A DNA stretch of 16,114 bases. Source: an uncultured Bacillota bacterium (GTDB lineage Bacteria; Bacillota; Clostridia; Lachnospirales; Lachnospiraceae). Below the pieces are notes generated by a model that saw only the letters and a list, made by a program, of their open reading frames with translations, did not search any database and had not been told where the DNA came from. Below, piece by piece: positions 8,066 to 15,869 of the stretch (positions within the stretch are counted from its first letter, which is position 1; every line of letters starts with the position of its first letter). The stretch covers positions 1-16,114 of the forward strand of contig CATWQE010000060.1 in assembly GCA_958352855.1 (NCBI GenBank), given 5' to 3'. The position numbers were made by a program, and so were the translations under genes.

Positions 8066-8130
8066 TAATTCAACGATAACCACGTTTTTAGTAAATATAC
8101 ATATTACGTGCGGCTAAGGAGGAAATTGCG

Positions 8131-8544
8131 ATGGTTCAGTTAATTGTAGGAAAAAAAGGTGAAGGAAAAACAAAGGTACTTTTAGACAAGGTAAATGCAG
8201 AAGTAAAACAGGCAAACGGAACATTGGTTTATCTGGATAAAAGCAGAAAACATATGTTTGAGTTAAATAACAAAGTACGTTTGATTGATATGTCTGAATA
8301 TGATATTCAAAACAGCAGCGAGTTTGTAGGTTTTCTTTCCGGTATTGTGTCTCAGGACAATGACCTGGAGAAAATGTACCTGGATAGCTTCCTGAAAATT
8401 TCACGAGCAGAAGAAGATGAAATTGGTCCGGTTTTAGACCGTTTGGAGGCTATGGGAGAAAAGTATCAGGTTTCCTTTATAGTCAGCATCTCCATAGATG
8501 AAGCCGATTTACCAGAGCATATGAAAGATAAAGTTTTAGCATAA
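8131..8544 (+). CDS. Small P-loop protein of unknown function
   Basis: The 137-residue soluble protein begins almost directly with a Walker A motif, GKKGEGKT at residues 7-14, placed after a short hydrophobic strand (QLIV) as in P-loop NTPases. I see no convincing Walker B aspartate pair. The strand SFIVSIS near 112-118 is followed by DEADLPEH and could supply acidic residues. Similar short proteins in Clostridia are, as I recall, given vague ATP-binding or PilT-like names. The protein is far too short to be a PilT motor. ATG 8131 has a strong AAGGAGG at 8116-8122. The gene stands alone between its own promoter and a strong terminator, so it looks monocistronic. Its substrate and role are unknown. 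Confidence 0.8.
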   Translation: MVQLIVGKKGEGKTKVLLDKVNAEVKQANGTLVYLDKSRKHMFELNNKVRLIDMSEYDIQNSSEFVGFLSGIVSQDNDLEKMYLDSFLKISRAEEDEIGPVLDRLEAMGEKYQVSFIVSISIDEADLPEHMKDKVLA

Positions 8545-8561
8545 AAATGAAACAAAAGAGG

Positions 8562-8597
8562 AAAGGCCGTCATACAGTTCCCTGTGTGGCGGCTTTT
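8562..8597. terminator. Strong bidirectional intrinsic terminator
   Basis: The left arm 8562-8577 pairs with the right arm 8582-8597 over 16 positions, including a few G-T wobbles, around a four-base loop TTCC. The stem has a GC-rich core and ends in AAA on the left and TTTT on the right, so it can stop transcription in both directions. It sits between the P-loop gene (+) and the convergent DUF378 gene (-). Confidence 0.85.
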
Positions 8598-8602
8598 CCA
8601 GG

Positions 8603-8821
8603 TTAAAGGCGGCTGTCTGAAAAGGATGTAATTCTTCCGAAAAGGCTGAGAAGATATAACCCGCTGATGCCTACCAGTGCATAGATGATGCGGGAAAGCC
8701 AGGTCATATCGCCAAATAAAAAGGTAACAAGATTAAAACGGAAGAACCCAATAAGCCCCCAGTTTACAGCTCCCACAATGGTCAGTACCAGAGCTGTATA
8801 GTCTAAAAATTTACTGTTCAT
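8603..8821 (-). CDS. DUF378 family small membrane protein
   Basis: The 72-residue protein has two membrane helices, at about 8-28 and 40-61. It matches the DUF378 (YuzA-like) pattern: LDYTALVLTIVGAVNWGLIG near the N-terminus, then FLFG and LSRIIYALVGISGLYLL. The biochemical function of the family is unknown. On the minus strand GGAGG (8831-8835 on the + strand as CCTCC) lies nine bases before the ATG. It is the only complete minus-strand gene in the window. It shares the divergent region 8822-8980 with the HlyD-like gene and converges on the terminator at 8562-8597. I found no clear promoter for it. Confidence 0.88.
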   Translation of the reverse strand: MNSKFLDYTALVLTIVGAVNWGLIGFFRFNLVTFLFGDMTWLSRIIYALVGISGLYLLSLFGRITSFSDSRL

Positions 8822-8880
8822 ACATGAAAACCTCCTTGTTCTTTTATAGGATTTCCAGAACCTTCTTTTTTATACAGGGA

Positions 8881-8908
8881 TTGCAAAAAAGGGACTTATT
8901 TTTATACT
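8881..8908 (+). promoter_or_regulatory. Possible upstream promoter for the HlyD-like gene
   Basis: TTGCAA (8881-8886) and TATACT (8903-8908) are separated by 16 bases in the divergent intergenic region. This is an alternative or second promoter to the one at 8908-8936. The region is AT-rich, so chance matches are easy. Confidence 0.35.
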
Positions 8909-8936
8909 TGTGATGCCAGGCTGAAAATGGTAAAAT
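8908..8936 (+). promoter_or_regulatory. Probable promoter for the HlyD-like / sepF cluster
   Basis: TTGTGA (8908-8913) and TAAAAT (8931-8936) are 17 bases apart. Transcription would start near 8943. That would exclude ATG 8927 as the start codon and fit the well-spaced TTG at 8981. Confidence 0.45.
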
Positions 8937-8980
8937 ATAAGACAGTGCAGAAAGTATACGCATTGCAAAGGAGATTTATT

Positions 8981-10456
8981 TTGTCTGAAAGAAATCGTTT
9001 TTTTCAAAGAATAAAAAAAATTTTTATTGGATTGAAGCGTCTGTTGACGTATAACATAGCAACCATTATGTTCGGCGCCCTGCTGCTTTATATGATTATT
9101 ACTGTTGTTTTGTATGCCACCTCCTCTCATGTGACCTCTTATCAGGTTACAGTGGGTCCTCTGACCAAGAATCCCGTTTGCACAGGTCTGGCTCTTCGTA
9201 AGGAACAGATTGTTCCGGCAGGAGCTTCCGGGTATGTGGAGTATTATGCAAGAGAGGGTATGCAGGTGCGCAAGGATGGCTCCGTATATGCCCTTACGAA
9301 TAATAAGAAAGAAACCAAAAGTGTGGAATTGTCAGAGGAGCAGTTGGAAAAAATGCGTTCCAATATGGCGAATTTTTCTTATGGGTTTTCCGGCAGTGAT
9401 TTTTATGATGCCTATAGCTTTAAATATGAGCTGCAGGGAAGTATTCTCCAGGCTGCCGGTATCATGGAGCAGAAAAAAGAAACAGAAGAGAAAGATGAGA
9501 ATACGGATTCCGATGCCCTGGTAGGAGAAGAGGTAGGAAACACCGTTTCCCTTGGAAAACAAACGGTTTATACTGCCCCGGAAGCAGGGGTGGTAGTATA
9601 TTCTACAGATGGTTACGAAGGAATTACAGAGGAAAATATTACAGAGGATGCTTTTAACGAAAAATCTTATAAAAAAACAGATTTACTTACCAGCAAAGAA
9701 CTGGCTGCCGGAGACCCTGTGTATAAAGTCATTACCAGTGAGAACTGGACTTTGATGGTGCCTCTTACGGACAAGCTGGCTGCTGCTCTTTCTGGAAGAG
9801 AAAGCATAAAAGTAAAGTTTACCAAAGATGGAGAAAGTCAGAATGGTTCCCTTACCATTGTGCAGGTTGGAAATCAGAAGACAGCGAAGATTCAGTTGCA
9901 AAACGGAATGCCCCGTTATGCTTCTGACCGTTTCCTGGAAGTGGAGCTGGTCATTAACACACAAAGCGGTTTGAAAATTCCGGTAAGCGCTGTAGTGGAA
10001 AAGGAATTCTATGTGATTCCAAGAGATTTTCTGGCTCAGGGAAATAACGGAGAAGGAAAAGGCTTTATACGGGAAGTGGACAGTAAGAACAAATCCTCTG
10101 TGACAGAGTTTGTAGAGCCTGTTATTTATAAAGAGGTGAATGGGAAAGGCAGGGAAATTGGCTGGGGAGATGAAAATGACACCAGCGGTTATTGTTATGT
10201 TGACACCTCTGCTTTTCAGGAAGGTGATGTGCTGAAAAAGCAGGATTCCTCGGAAACTTATACGATTGGAAAAACAGAAGAACTCCAGGGGGTTTATGGA
10301 ATGAATAAAGGCTATGCGGTATTTCGCCAGATTAATATCCTGGATCAAAATGAGGAATACTGCATTGTTTCCCAGGGAACTTCTTATGGGCTTCAGGCAT
10401 TTGATTATATTGTACTGGACGGAAAAAGTGTAAAAGAAGAAGAAATCTTGTATTAG
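8981..10456 (+). CDS. HlyD-like membrane-fusion (adaptor) protein
   Basis: The protein has the build of HlyD/RND-type membrane-fusion adaptors. A basic N-terminus (RIKKIFIGLKR) precedes one membrane helix at about 27-48. Then come a first half-lipoyl motif (GASGYVEYYAREGMQVRKDG), a helical charged segment (about 105-180) and a second lipoyl-like half (YTAPEAGVVVYSTDGYEG). Beta-barrel segments follow, including LTIVQVGNQKTAKIQLQNG and SGLKIPVSAV. No ABC or RND transporter is encoded nearby. In a Gram-positive it would sit outside the membrane, facing the wall. I prefer TTG 8981 (491 residues), with AAAGGAG at 8967-8973 seven bases upstream. ATG 8927, in frame, would give 509 residues but lacks a good ribosome site. 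It leads the ylmE-sepF-ylmH cluster. A link to division is inferred from context only. Confidence 0.75.
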   Translation: MSERNRFFQRIKKIFIGLKRLLTYNIATIMFGALLLYMIITVVLYATSSHVTSYQVTVGPLTKNPVCTGLALRKEQIVPAGASGYVEYYAREGMQVRKDGSVYALTNNKKETKSVELSEEQLEKMRSNMANFSYGFSGSDFYDAYSFKYELQGSILQAAGIMEQKKETEEKDENTDSDALVGEEVGNTVSLGKQTVYTAPEAGVVVYSTDGYEGITEENITEDAFNEKSYKKTDLLTSKELAAGDPVYKVITSENWTLMVPLTDKLAAALSGRESIKVKFTKDGESQNGSLTIVQVGNQKTAKIQLQNGMPRYASDRFLEVELVINTQSGLKIPVSAVVEKEFYVIPRDFLAQGNNGEGKGFIREVDSKNKSSVTEFVEPVIYKEVNGKGREIGWGDENDTSGYCYVDTSAFQEGDVLKKQDSSETYTIGKTEELQGVYGMNKGYAVFRQINILDQNEEYCIVSQGTSYGLQAFDYIVLDGKSVKEEEILY

Positions 10457-10480
10457 TGGATAAAAGAAAGGATGTTTGCA

Positions 10481-11197
10481 ATGAGTGTTTGTGAGAATTA
10501 TCAGGATGTAGAGAAGAAAGTAACAGAGGCATGCAAAAGAGCAGGGCGCGCAAGAGAGGAGGTCACTCTCATTGCGGTAAGCAAAACAAAACCTTTGTCC
10601 ATGATAGAAGAACTGCTGCCCCTTGGTGTTCGGGACTTTGGAGAGAATAAAGTACAGGAGCTTACCCAAAAGGCAGAAACGCTGGCACAAAAAGAGGTGC
10701 CAAAGCCACCGGTGCGCTGGCATATGATTGGGCATCTCCAGAGAAACAAAGTAAAATATCTGGTAGAGAAAGCCTGTATGATTCATTCTGTGGATTCCTT
10801 GCGTCTGGCAGAAGAAATCAATAAGGAAGCCGGGAAAAAGGGAATCTGTGTTCCTATTTTGATTGAGGTGAATGTAGCAAAGGAAGAGAGTAAGTTCGGT
10901 GTACCCATGGAAGAAGCGGAAAATTTGATTCGTCAGATTGCTGTACTTCCATGGATTTCCATACGGGGATTGATGACAATTGCTCCTTATGTGGAGAATC
11001 CGGAAGAAAATCGTCTTATTTTCAGAAATTTAAGAAATTTAAGTGTTGACATTCAAGGGAAAAGTATTGATAATGTTACTATGGATGTTCTGAGCATGGG
11101 GATGACCGGAGACTACCAGGTTGCCATTGAAGAGGGCGCTACACACGTCAGGGTAGGGACAGGCATTTTCGGAGAACGGAACTATTCTTTAAAATAG
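10481..11197 (+). CDS. ylmE: YggS/YlmE family PLP-binding homeostasis protein
   Basis: This is a single-domain type III fold PLP protein (PLPBP family), thought to buffer free pyridoxal 5'-phosphate and amino-acid pools rather than catalyse a reaction. LIAVSKTKP holds the PLP lysine (K35). Other family signatures are FGENKVQEL, WHMIGHLQRNKVKYL, IEVNVAKEESKFGV, GLMTIAPY and LSMGMTGDYQVAIEEGATHVRVGTGIFG. Length (238) is typical. ATG 10481 is preferred, because AAAGGA (10467-10472) is then well spaced. The in-frame ATG 10472 would overlap that site. The gene sits just before sepF, as in the ylm cluster of Bacillus subtilis. Confidence 0.93.
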   Translation: MSVCENYQDVEKKVTEACKRAGRAREEVTLIAVSKTKPLSMIEELLPLGVRDFGENKVQELTQKAETLAQKEVPKPPVRWHMIGHLQRNKVKYLVEKACMIHSVDSLRLAEEINKEAGKKGICVPILIEVNVAKEESKFGVPMEEAENLIRQIAVLPWISIRGLMTIAPYVENPEENRLIFRNLRNLSVDIQGKSIDNVTMDVLSMGMTGDYQVAIEEGATHVRVGTGIFGERNYSLK

Positions 11198-11216
11198 AAT
11201 GATTGGAGATTGAATC

Positions 11217-11810
11217 ATGAACATATGGGATAAATTTTTAGATGCAGTAAAAGTAAATGAAGAATATGACGATGATGATTTTTTAGATGATGTAGATGAC
11301 GATTTTGAAGATGAGAAGCCTAAGAAGCGTTTCTTTAAAAAGCTGGATGATGATTTTGATGATGAATTCGACGATCTTCCTCCCGCAAAGAGCTATAAAA
11401 GTGCAGAGAAGCAGTCCGCTGCCGCAAAGGCGCCGAAAGCGTCCAGAAGCACAGCCTCTTCTTCTGCTTCTTCCAAGGCTTCCGCAGGTAAGGTGACACC
11501 TATGTATAATGTGAATAAAAAGAAAACAGGAGCTTCCGGTGAAGTTTGTGTTATGAAGCCAAAACGCTTTGATGAGGCTACAGAGGTAGTGGATGCACTG
11601 CTGGATAACTGTACGGTCATCCTGAACCTGGAAGGACTGGATATGGAGCTGGCGCAGCACATCATTGACTTTACATCAGGAGCCAGCTATTCCTTAGACG
11701 GAAGCATCCGGAGAGTATCTGCCTATATCTTTATTTTAACTCCGGAAGGTGTGGATATTACCGGTGATTCCCAGGACTTTTTAAATGATGTGGTAGGTTC
11801 CATCTACTAG
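11217..11810 (+). CDS. sepF: Cell division protein SepF
   Basis: SepF anchors FtsZ filaments to the membrane and shapes the Z ring, overlapping FtsA in function. The 197-residue protein starts with the amphipathic membrane helix MNIWDKFLDAVKV. An acidic then Ser/Ala/Lys-rich linker runs at about 14-95. The C-terminal SepF core follows: VCVMKPKRFDEATEVVDALL, TVILNLEGLD, DFTSGASYSLDGSIRRVS and YIFILTPEGVDITGD. GGAG at 11205-11208 precedes ATG 11217. It is flanked by ylmE and ylmH, the conserved neighbours. No FtsA, YlmG or DivIVA gene is in the window. Confidence 0.95.
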   Translation: MNIWDKFLDAVKVNEEYDDDDFLDDVDDDFEDEKPKKRFFKKLDDDFDDEFDDLPPAKSYKSAEKQSAAAKAPKASRSTASSSASSKASAGKVTPMYNVNKKKTGASGEVCVMKPKRFDEATEVVDALLDNCTVILNLEGLDMELAQHIIDFTSGASYSLDGSIRRVSAYIFILTPEGVDITGDSQDFLNDVVGSIY

Positions 11811-11817
11811 AAATTCT

Positions 11818-12594
11818 ATGGAAAAAGAAGAATTTTTTCAAAAACGAATGTTAGAGTTAAGTAAGAAAGCCTATTTTAGAGGGATTCTTACTTTCTCTGA
11901 CTTTTTAGACTTAAATCAGCAAAATATTCTTCACAGCCTTTTGCCAAGCCTGGAGAATACCGGAGTCCGGGTGCGGATGTTTGGAGGCTATGAAACCGCG
12001 GAGCGTCAGATGGCGGCATTCGTCCCTGATGCTTTTTGTTATGAAGAAGATTTTGAGACAGCAGGTGTATACCCTGTTTCCTGTCTTCAGATTGCCCCTT
12101 TGCAGGCAAAGTTTGCAGATGCCCTTACTCACAGAGATTATCTGGGAAGTATCTTAAATCTGGGGCTGGAGAGAAGCAAAATCGGGGATATTCTTCTGGA
12201 AGAGCATTGTGCTTATGTGTTTTGCCACTCTTCGGTGTGCCAGTTTCTTGTAGAAGAAATCAGCCGGATTAAACACACGTCAGTAATGGCAAAAGAAATT
12301 TTTGCAAAGGAAGACATGCCAAAGCCCAGGCGGGAGGAACTTTCCGGCACAGTGGCATCCCCAAGGCTTGACAGTATTATTGCCCTGGCTTTCCATACTT
12401 CCAGAAGCAGTATGATTCCCTTTATTGAAGGGGGAAAGGTGTTTGTTAATGGAAAGTCTGTGGTTTCTAATGGATATAATCTGAAGGAGGGGGACATTAT
12501 TTCTGTGCGGGGAAAAGGAAAGTTCCAGTTTGGTTCTGTAACCTGCAAAACAAAGAAAAACCGTTTTCATGTAGTATTGTATAAATATTGTTAG
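11818..12594 (+). CDS. ylmH: YlmH family S4-domain RNA-binding protein
   Basis: YlmH proteins bind RNA through a C-terminal S4 domain. In Bacillus subtilis the protein is linked to ribosome-associated quality control of stalled peptidyl-tRNA complexes. The 258-residue length matches. The N-terminal part (1-175) has the family style, with ILTFSDFLDLNQQ, VRVRMFGGYE and ALTHRDYLGSILNLGLERSK, followed by IGDIL. The S4 domain runs at about 181-240: SPRLDSIIALAF, FIEGGKVFVNGK and LKEGDIISVRGKGKF. The ATG lies seven bases after the sepF stop and has no recognisable Shine-Dalgarno sequence, so translation probably depends on ribosomes finishing sepF (inference). Confidence 0.92.
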   Translation: MEKEEFFQKRMLELSKKAYFRGILTFSDFLDLNQQNILHSLLPSLENTGVRVRMFGGYETAERQMAAFVPDAFCYEEDFETAGVYPVSCLQIAPLQAKFADALTHRDYLGSILNLGLERSKIGDILLEEHCAYVFCHSSVCQFLVEEISRIKHTSVMAKEIFAKEDMPKPRREELSGTVASPRLDSIIALAFHTSRSSMIPFIEGGKVFVNGKSVVSNGYNLKEGDIISVRGKGKFQFGSVTCKTKKNRFHVVLYKYC

Positions 12595-12610
12595 ACGAGG
12601 AGGGATGGTC

Positions 12611-13714
12611 ATGATTCCAGAACGGTTACTGGTGAAAAGACAGGAGGATTTTCACTATCCCATTGTATTTCAACAAACTTTTGAAAAGCTGACACAGGAG
12701 GTGCTGGATTTAAAAAGGGACAGCGCCAGGATTTGTATTGTAACAGACAGCCACGTAGCGCCTTTGTATCTGGATCAGGTAAAAGAGGCCTTATCCAAAA
12801 CCGGTATGACCGTAAGCTCTTATGTGCTGCCGGCAGGGGAAACCAATAAAAATCTGGAACAGATTCAGGGAATTTATGAGCATTTGATTCAAAATCACTT
12901 TGACCGAAAGGATTTACTGGCTGCTTTAGGCGGTGGCGTTACAGGGGATATGACCGGATTTGCGGCTGCTACCTATTTAAGAGGGATTGATTTTGTTCAG
13001 ATTCCTACAACCCTGCTTTCCCAGGTGGACAGCAGTATAGGAGGCAAAACAGGAGTTGACTTTAAACAATACAAAAACATGGTGGGAGCCTTTCATCAGC
13101 CTTTGCTGGTGTATATGAATGTTTCTACTCTGAAAACTCTGCCCGAAGAAGAATTTTCCAGTGGTATGGGGGAAGTGTTAAAGCATGGACTGATTCGTGA
13201 CAAAGAATATAGCCGGTGGATTAGCGCGCACAGTAAGGAGCTTTTGGACAGAGAGACAAAAGTCTGTGGGGAAATGATTTACCGAAGCTGTGTCATAAAA
13301 AAAACAGTAGTGGAACAGGACCCTACTGAAAAAGGAGAACGGGCGCTTTTAAATATGGGACATACCATCGGACATGCAGTAGAAAAGCTGAAAGATTTTT
13401 CTCTGCTTCATGGACAATGTGTGGCTATAGGGTGCGCCGCTTCTGCCTTTCTCTCCTGGAAAAAGGGCTGGATTTCCCAGACAGAATACGAAGAAATCAA
13501 AGATCAGCTTCAGGCATTTGGGCTTCCTGTGAGGACACAGGGACTTAGAAAGGAAGAGGTTTTGCAAACAACCAGGTCGGATAAAAAAATGGCAGGAGGA
13601 CAAATTCGTTTTATTCTGCTAAAAGACTGGGGAAATGCAGTCATTGACACAACACTTACAGATGAGGAATTGTTAGAGGGAATCCAGAGTATTTTAGCGG
13701 AGGAAGAGACATGA
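12611..13714 (+). CDS. aroB: 3-dehydroquinate synthase
   Basis: AroB converts DAHP to 3-dehydroquinate, the second step of the shikimate pathway, using NAD and a divalent metal. The 367-residue protein has the NAD-binding glycine run LAALGGGVTGDMTGFAAATY, then the substrate region PTTLLSQVDSSIGGKTGVD. The metal ligands appear as E188 in GEVLKHG, H251 in GHTIGHAVE and H267 in LLHGQC. The 16-residue spacing of the two His residues matches the family. ATG 12611 is chosen because AGGAGGG at 12598-12604 lies six bases before it. ATG 12605 would abut that site. The stop overlaps the lspA start (ATGA). No other aro genes are in the window. Confidence 0.95.
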   Translation: MIPERLLVKRQEDFHYPIVFQQTFEKLTQEVLDLKRDSARICIVTDSHVAPLYLDQVKEALSKTGMTVSSYVLPAGETNKNLEQIQGIYEHLIQNHFDRKDLLAALGGGVTGDMTGFAAATYLRGIDFVQIPTTLLSQVDSSIGGKTGVDFKQYKNMVGAFHQPLLVYMNVSTLKTLPEEEFSSGMGEVLKHGLIRDKEYSRWISAHSKELLDRETKVCGEMIYRSCVIKKTVVEQDPTEKGERALLNMGHTIGHAVEKLKDFSLLHGQCVAIGCAASAFLSWKKGWISQTEYEEIKDQLQAFGLPVRTQGLRKEEVLQTTRSDKKMAGGQIRFILLKDWGNAVIDTTLTDEELLEGIQSILAEEET

Positions 13715-14238
13715 AAACAAAAAAGCACAGCGTAAAAAATTTTCTGGAGCTTCTGGCAGCGGTGCTTCTTCTGGCAGGACTTGACCAATATACAAAATTT
13801 CTGGCTGTAAAACATTTAAAGGATCAGGCAGAGATTGCCCTGATTCCCAATGTGCTGTATTTACAATATCTGGAAAACAGGGGCGCTGCTTTTGGTATTT
13901 TTCAGGGTCAGAAATGGCTTCTTTTGGGCTTGACAGGCCTGGTGATTCTGGGTGTTCTTTACGTACTTTGGAAACTGCCGGCTGAAAGGAAATTTCTGCC
14001 CTTAAAAATCCTTTGTTTCTTTCTTGTTTCCGGAGGACTTGGAAACATGATTGACAGGGTCCGGCTGGACTATGTAGTAGATTTTATCTATTTTTCTCCC
14101 ATTGATTTTCCGATTTTCAATGTGGCAGACATTTATGTAACAGTGAGTATGCTTCTTCTTTTGGTACTGGTAATGTTTTATTACAAAGAAGAGGATTTTG
14201 ACTTTTTAAAATGGAAACAAAACAAAGAGCAGGAGTGA
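13711..14238 (+). CDS. lspA: Lipoprotein signal peptidase II
   Basis: LspA is an integral-membrane aspartyl protease that cuts the signal peptide from prolipoproteins after lipidation. The 175-residue protein has four membrane helices and the family blocks LDQYTKF near 24-30, LENRGAAFGIF near 54-64, GGLGNMIDRV, then the catalytic pair D124 (YVVDFIYF) and D140 (FNVADIYV). The acidic C-terminal tail (KEEDFDFLKWKQNKEQE) makes it somewhat longer than the Bacillus protein. Its ATG overlaps the aroB stop. A pseudouridine synthase follows directly, as with lspA-ylyB in Bacillus. Confidence 0.96.
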   Translation: MKTKKHSVKNFLELLAAVLLLAGLDQYTKFLAVKHLKDQAEIALIPNVLYLQYLENRGAAFGIFQGQKWLLLGLTGLVILGVLYVLWKLPAERKFLPLKILCFFLVSGGLGNMIDRVRLDYVVDFIYFSPIDFPIFNVADIYVTVSMLLLLVLVMFYYKEEDFDFLKWKQNKEQE

Positions 14239-14243
14239 GCAGA

Positions 14244-15155
14244 ATGAAACAGCTATGTTTACAGGCAGATGCCTCTTACGCGGGGGTGCGGATTGATAAA
14301 TATTTAGCGGAAGTGATGTCTGATTACTCCCGCTCTTTTTTACAGAAGCAGTTAAAAGACGGAAACGTTACGGTAAATGGCAAAAGGGAAAAGGCAAGCT
14401 ATAAGGTGGCAGAAGAGGATGAAATTGCAGTGTTGATTCCGGATAACCTGGAACCGGATATTCAGGCAGAAAACATTCCTTTGGATATTCTCTATGAGGA
14501 CGATCAGCTTTTGGTGGTAAACAAACCCAAGGGGATGGTGGTGCATCCAAGTCCGGGACATTATACAGGAACGCTGGTCAATGCCCTGATGTATCACTGC
14601 AAAGATCAGTTATCAGGAATTAACGGGGTTTTAAGACCAGGCATTGTCCATCGGATTGATATGGATACCACAGGAGCGCTGGTGGTATGCAAAACAGATA
14701 CCGCTCATCAGAGTCTGGCCGAACAACTGAAAATTCACAGTATTACCAGGAAATACAGAGCCATTGTTCATGGAAATCTTGCAGAGGATGCAGGGACCAT
14801 TGAGGGGGATATTGGAAGACATCCAACAGACCGGAAGAAAATGGCTGTTCACGTAAGAAACGGGAAGCCCGCAGTTACCCATTATCAGGTATTGCAGCGT
14901 TTTGGAAATTATACCTATGTGGAATGTCAACTGGAAACGGGAAGAACCCATCAGATTCGTGTACATATGAGCAGTATTGGACATCCTCTTCTGGGAGACG
15001 AAGTATACGGACCGAAAAAATGTCCCGTTGCCGGGCTTCAAGGTCAAACCCTTCATGCCATGGTTCTTGGCTTTCAGCATCCTGTTTTGGGAGAGTATAT
15101 GGAATTTACTGCTCCGCTGCCAGAATATTTTCAAAAACTTCTGCTAAAATTTTAA
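14244..15155 (+). CDS. RluA/RluD-family ribosomal pseudouridine synthase (YlyB type)
   Basis: The enzyme isomerises uridine to pseudouridine in RNA, most likely 23S rRNA. The 303-residue protein begins with an S4 RNA-binding domain at about 12-75 (GVRIDKYLAEVM, KDGNVTVNGK). The catalytic core has LLVVNKPKGMVVHPSPGH, then GIVHRIDMDTTGALVV with catalytic D139, KYRAIVHGN, and ETGRTHQIRVHMSSIGHPLL. The family motif is commonly HRLDKxTSG, so the Ile-Asp-Met-Asp-Thr-Thr wording is a mild variant with the Asp kept. ATG 14244 has AGGAG (14231-14235) eight bases upstream. The upstream in-frame ATG 14211 lies inside lspA. The exact target uridines cannot be told from sequence. Confidence 0.92.
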   Translation: MKQLCLQADASYAGVRIDKYLAEVMSDYSRSFLQKQLKDGNVTVNGKREKASYKVAEEDEIAVLIPDNLEPDIQAENIPLDILYEDDQLLVVNKPKGMVVHPSPGHYTGTLVNALMYHCKDQLSGINGVLRPGIVHRIDMDTTGALVVCKTDTAHQSLAEQLKIHSITRKYRAIVHGNLAEDAGTIEGDIGRHPTDRKKMAVHVRNGKPAVTHYQVLQRFGNYTYVECQLETGRTHQIRVHMSSIGHPLLGDEVYGPKKCPVAGLQGQTLHAMVLGFQHPVLGEYMEFTAPLPEYFQKLLLKF

Positions 15156-15161
15156 ATAATA

Positions 15162-15190
15162 TATACATTTGGAGTAAAATGAATTATAAT
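15162..15190 (+). promoter_or_regulatory. Probable promoter for the cytidylate kinase-like gene
   Basis: TATACA (15162-15167) and a perfect TATAAT (15185-15190) are 17 bases apart in the 72-base gap after the pseudouridine synthase. Transcription would start near 15197, with AAAGGAG at 15212-15218 in a short leader. I see no terminator hairpin after the upstream gene, so read-through may also occur. Confidence 0.5.
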
Positions 15191-15227
15191 AAATGTAAGA
15201 AAGAATGTTAGAAAGGAGTGTATGAGT

Positions 15228-15863
15228 ATGGCAGCAAATACAGTTATTACCATAGGTCGTCAGACAGGAAGCGGGGGACGTGACGTAGGAAAACTTCTTG
15301 CCAAAGAATTGGGAATCAAATGTTACGACAAAGAGCTGCTGGATCGTGCAGCCAAAGACAGCGGAATTTGTCATGAACTGTTTGAACATCATGATGAAAA
15401 ACCCACCAACAGTTTTTTATATTCTTTAGTTATGGATACCTATTCTTTTGGCTATTCCTCAGCAGCCTTTGCAGATATGCCTATTAATCACAAGGTATTT
15501 CTGGCACAATTTGATACCATTAAAAAAATTGCCCAGGAGGAATCCTGTGTTATGGTAGGACGTTGTGCTGATTACGCCCTGGCAGAGTATCCGGGAGCAA
15601 TCAGCGTCTTTATCCATGCGGATTTGGATAAACGAATTCACAGACTGGCAAAAGTTTACAATCTTACAGAAGCAGCGGCAAAGGAACAGATTATCAAAAG
15701 TGATAAAAAACGCTCCAGCTACTATAACTATTATACCAGTAAGAAGTGGGGAGACAGCGCCAGCTATAATCTCTGCTTAGACAGTGGAATCCTGGGTGTG
15801 GAAGGCTGTGTGGAAATGATAAAGGCAGCCATTGACCTGAAGAAAAAAATGAAAGCCTGGTAA
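15228..15863 (+). CDS. Cytidylate kinase-like family protein
   Basis: The protein belongs to the cytidylate kinase-like P-loop family. It opens with TVITIGRQTGSGGRDVGKLL and CYDKELLDRAAKDSG. The glycine loop GSGGR lacks the usual GK[ST]; this wording is normal for the family and differs from true Cmk. Near the end of the core, SCVMVGRCADYAL and ISVFIHADLDKRIHRL resemble nucleoside-monophosphate kinase segments, followed by a lid-like KSDKKRSSYYNYYT. The product has 211 residues. ATG 15228 is preferred, because AGGAG ends nine bases before it. ATG 15222 would leave only three bases. The substrate is unknown. The gene appears to form its own transcription unit between a promoter and the terminator at 15870-15906. 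Confidence 0.88.
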   Translation: MAANTVITIGRQTGSGGRDVGKLLAKELGIKCYDKELLDRAAKDSGICHELFEHHDEKPTNSFLYSLVMDTYSFGYSSAAFADMPINHKVFLAQFDTIKKIAQEESCVMVGRCADYALAEYPGAISVFIHADLDKRIHRLAKVYNLTEAAAKEQIIKSDKKRSSYYNYYTSKKWGDSASYNLCLDSGILGVEGCVEMIKAAIDLKKKMKAW

Positions 15864-15869
15864 GAAATG

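Noticed and set aside
8927..8980. N-terminal extension of the HlyD-like gene from ATG 8927.
   Set aside because: There is no good Shine-Dalgarno site, and a likely -10 box at 8931-8936 falls inside it. TTG 8981 has AAAGGAG at good spacing. The extension is not excluded outright.
9683..10786. A 367-codon open frame on the minus strand.
   Set aside because: It lies opposite the well-supported HlyD-like and ylmE genes, is rich in Phe, Cys and His, and resembles no protein family. It is a shadow of AT-rich coding on the + strand.
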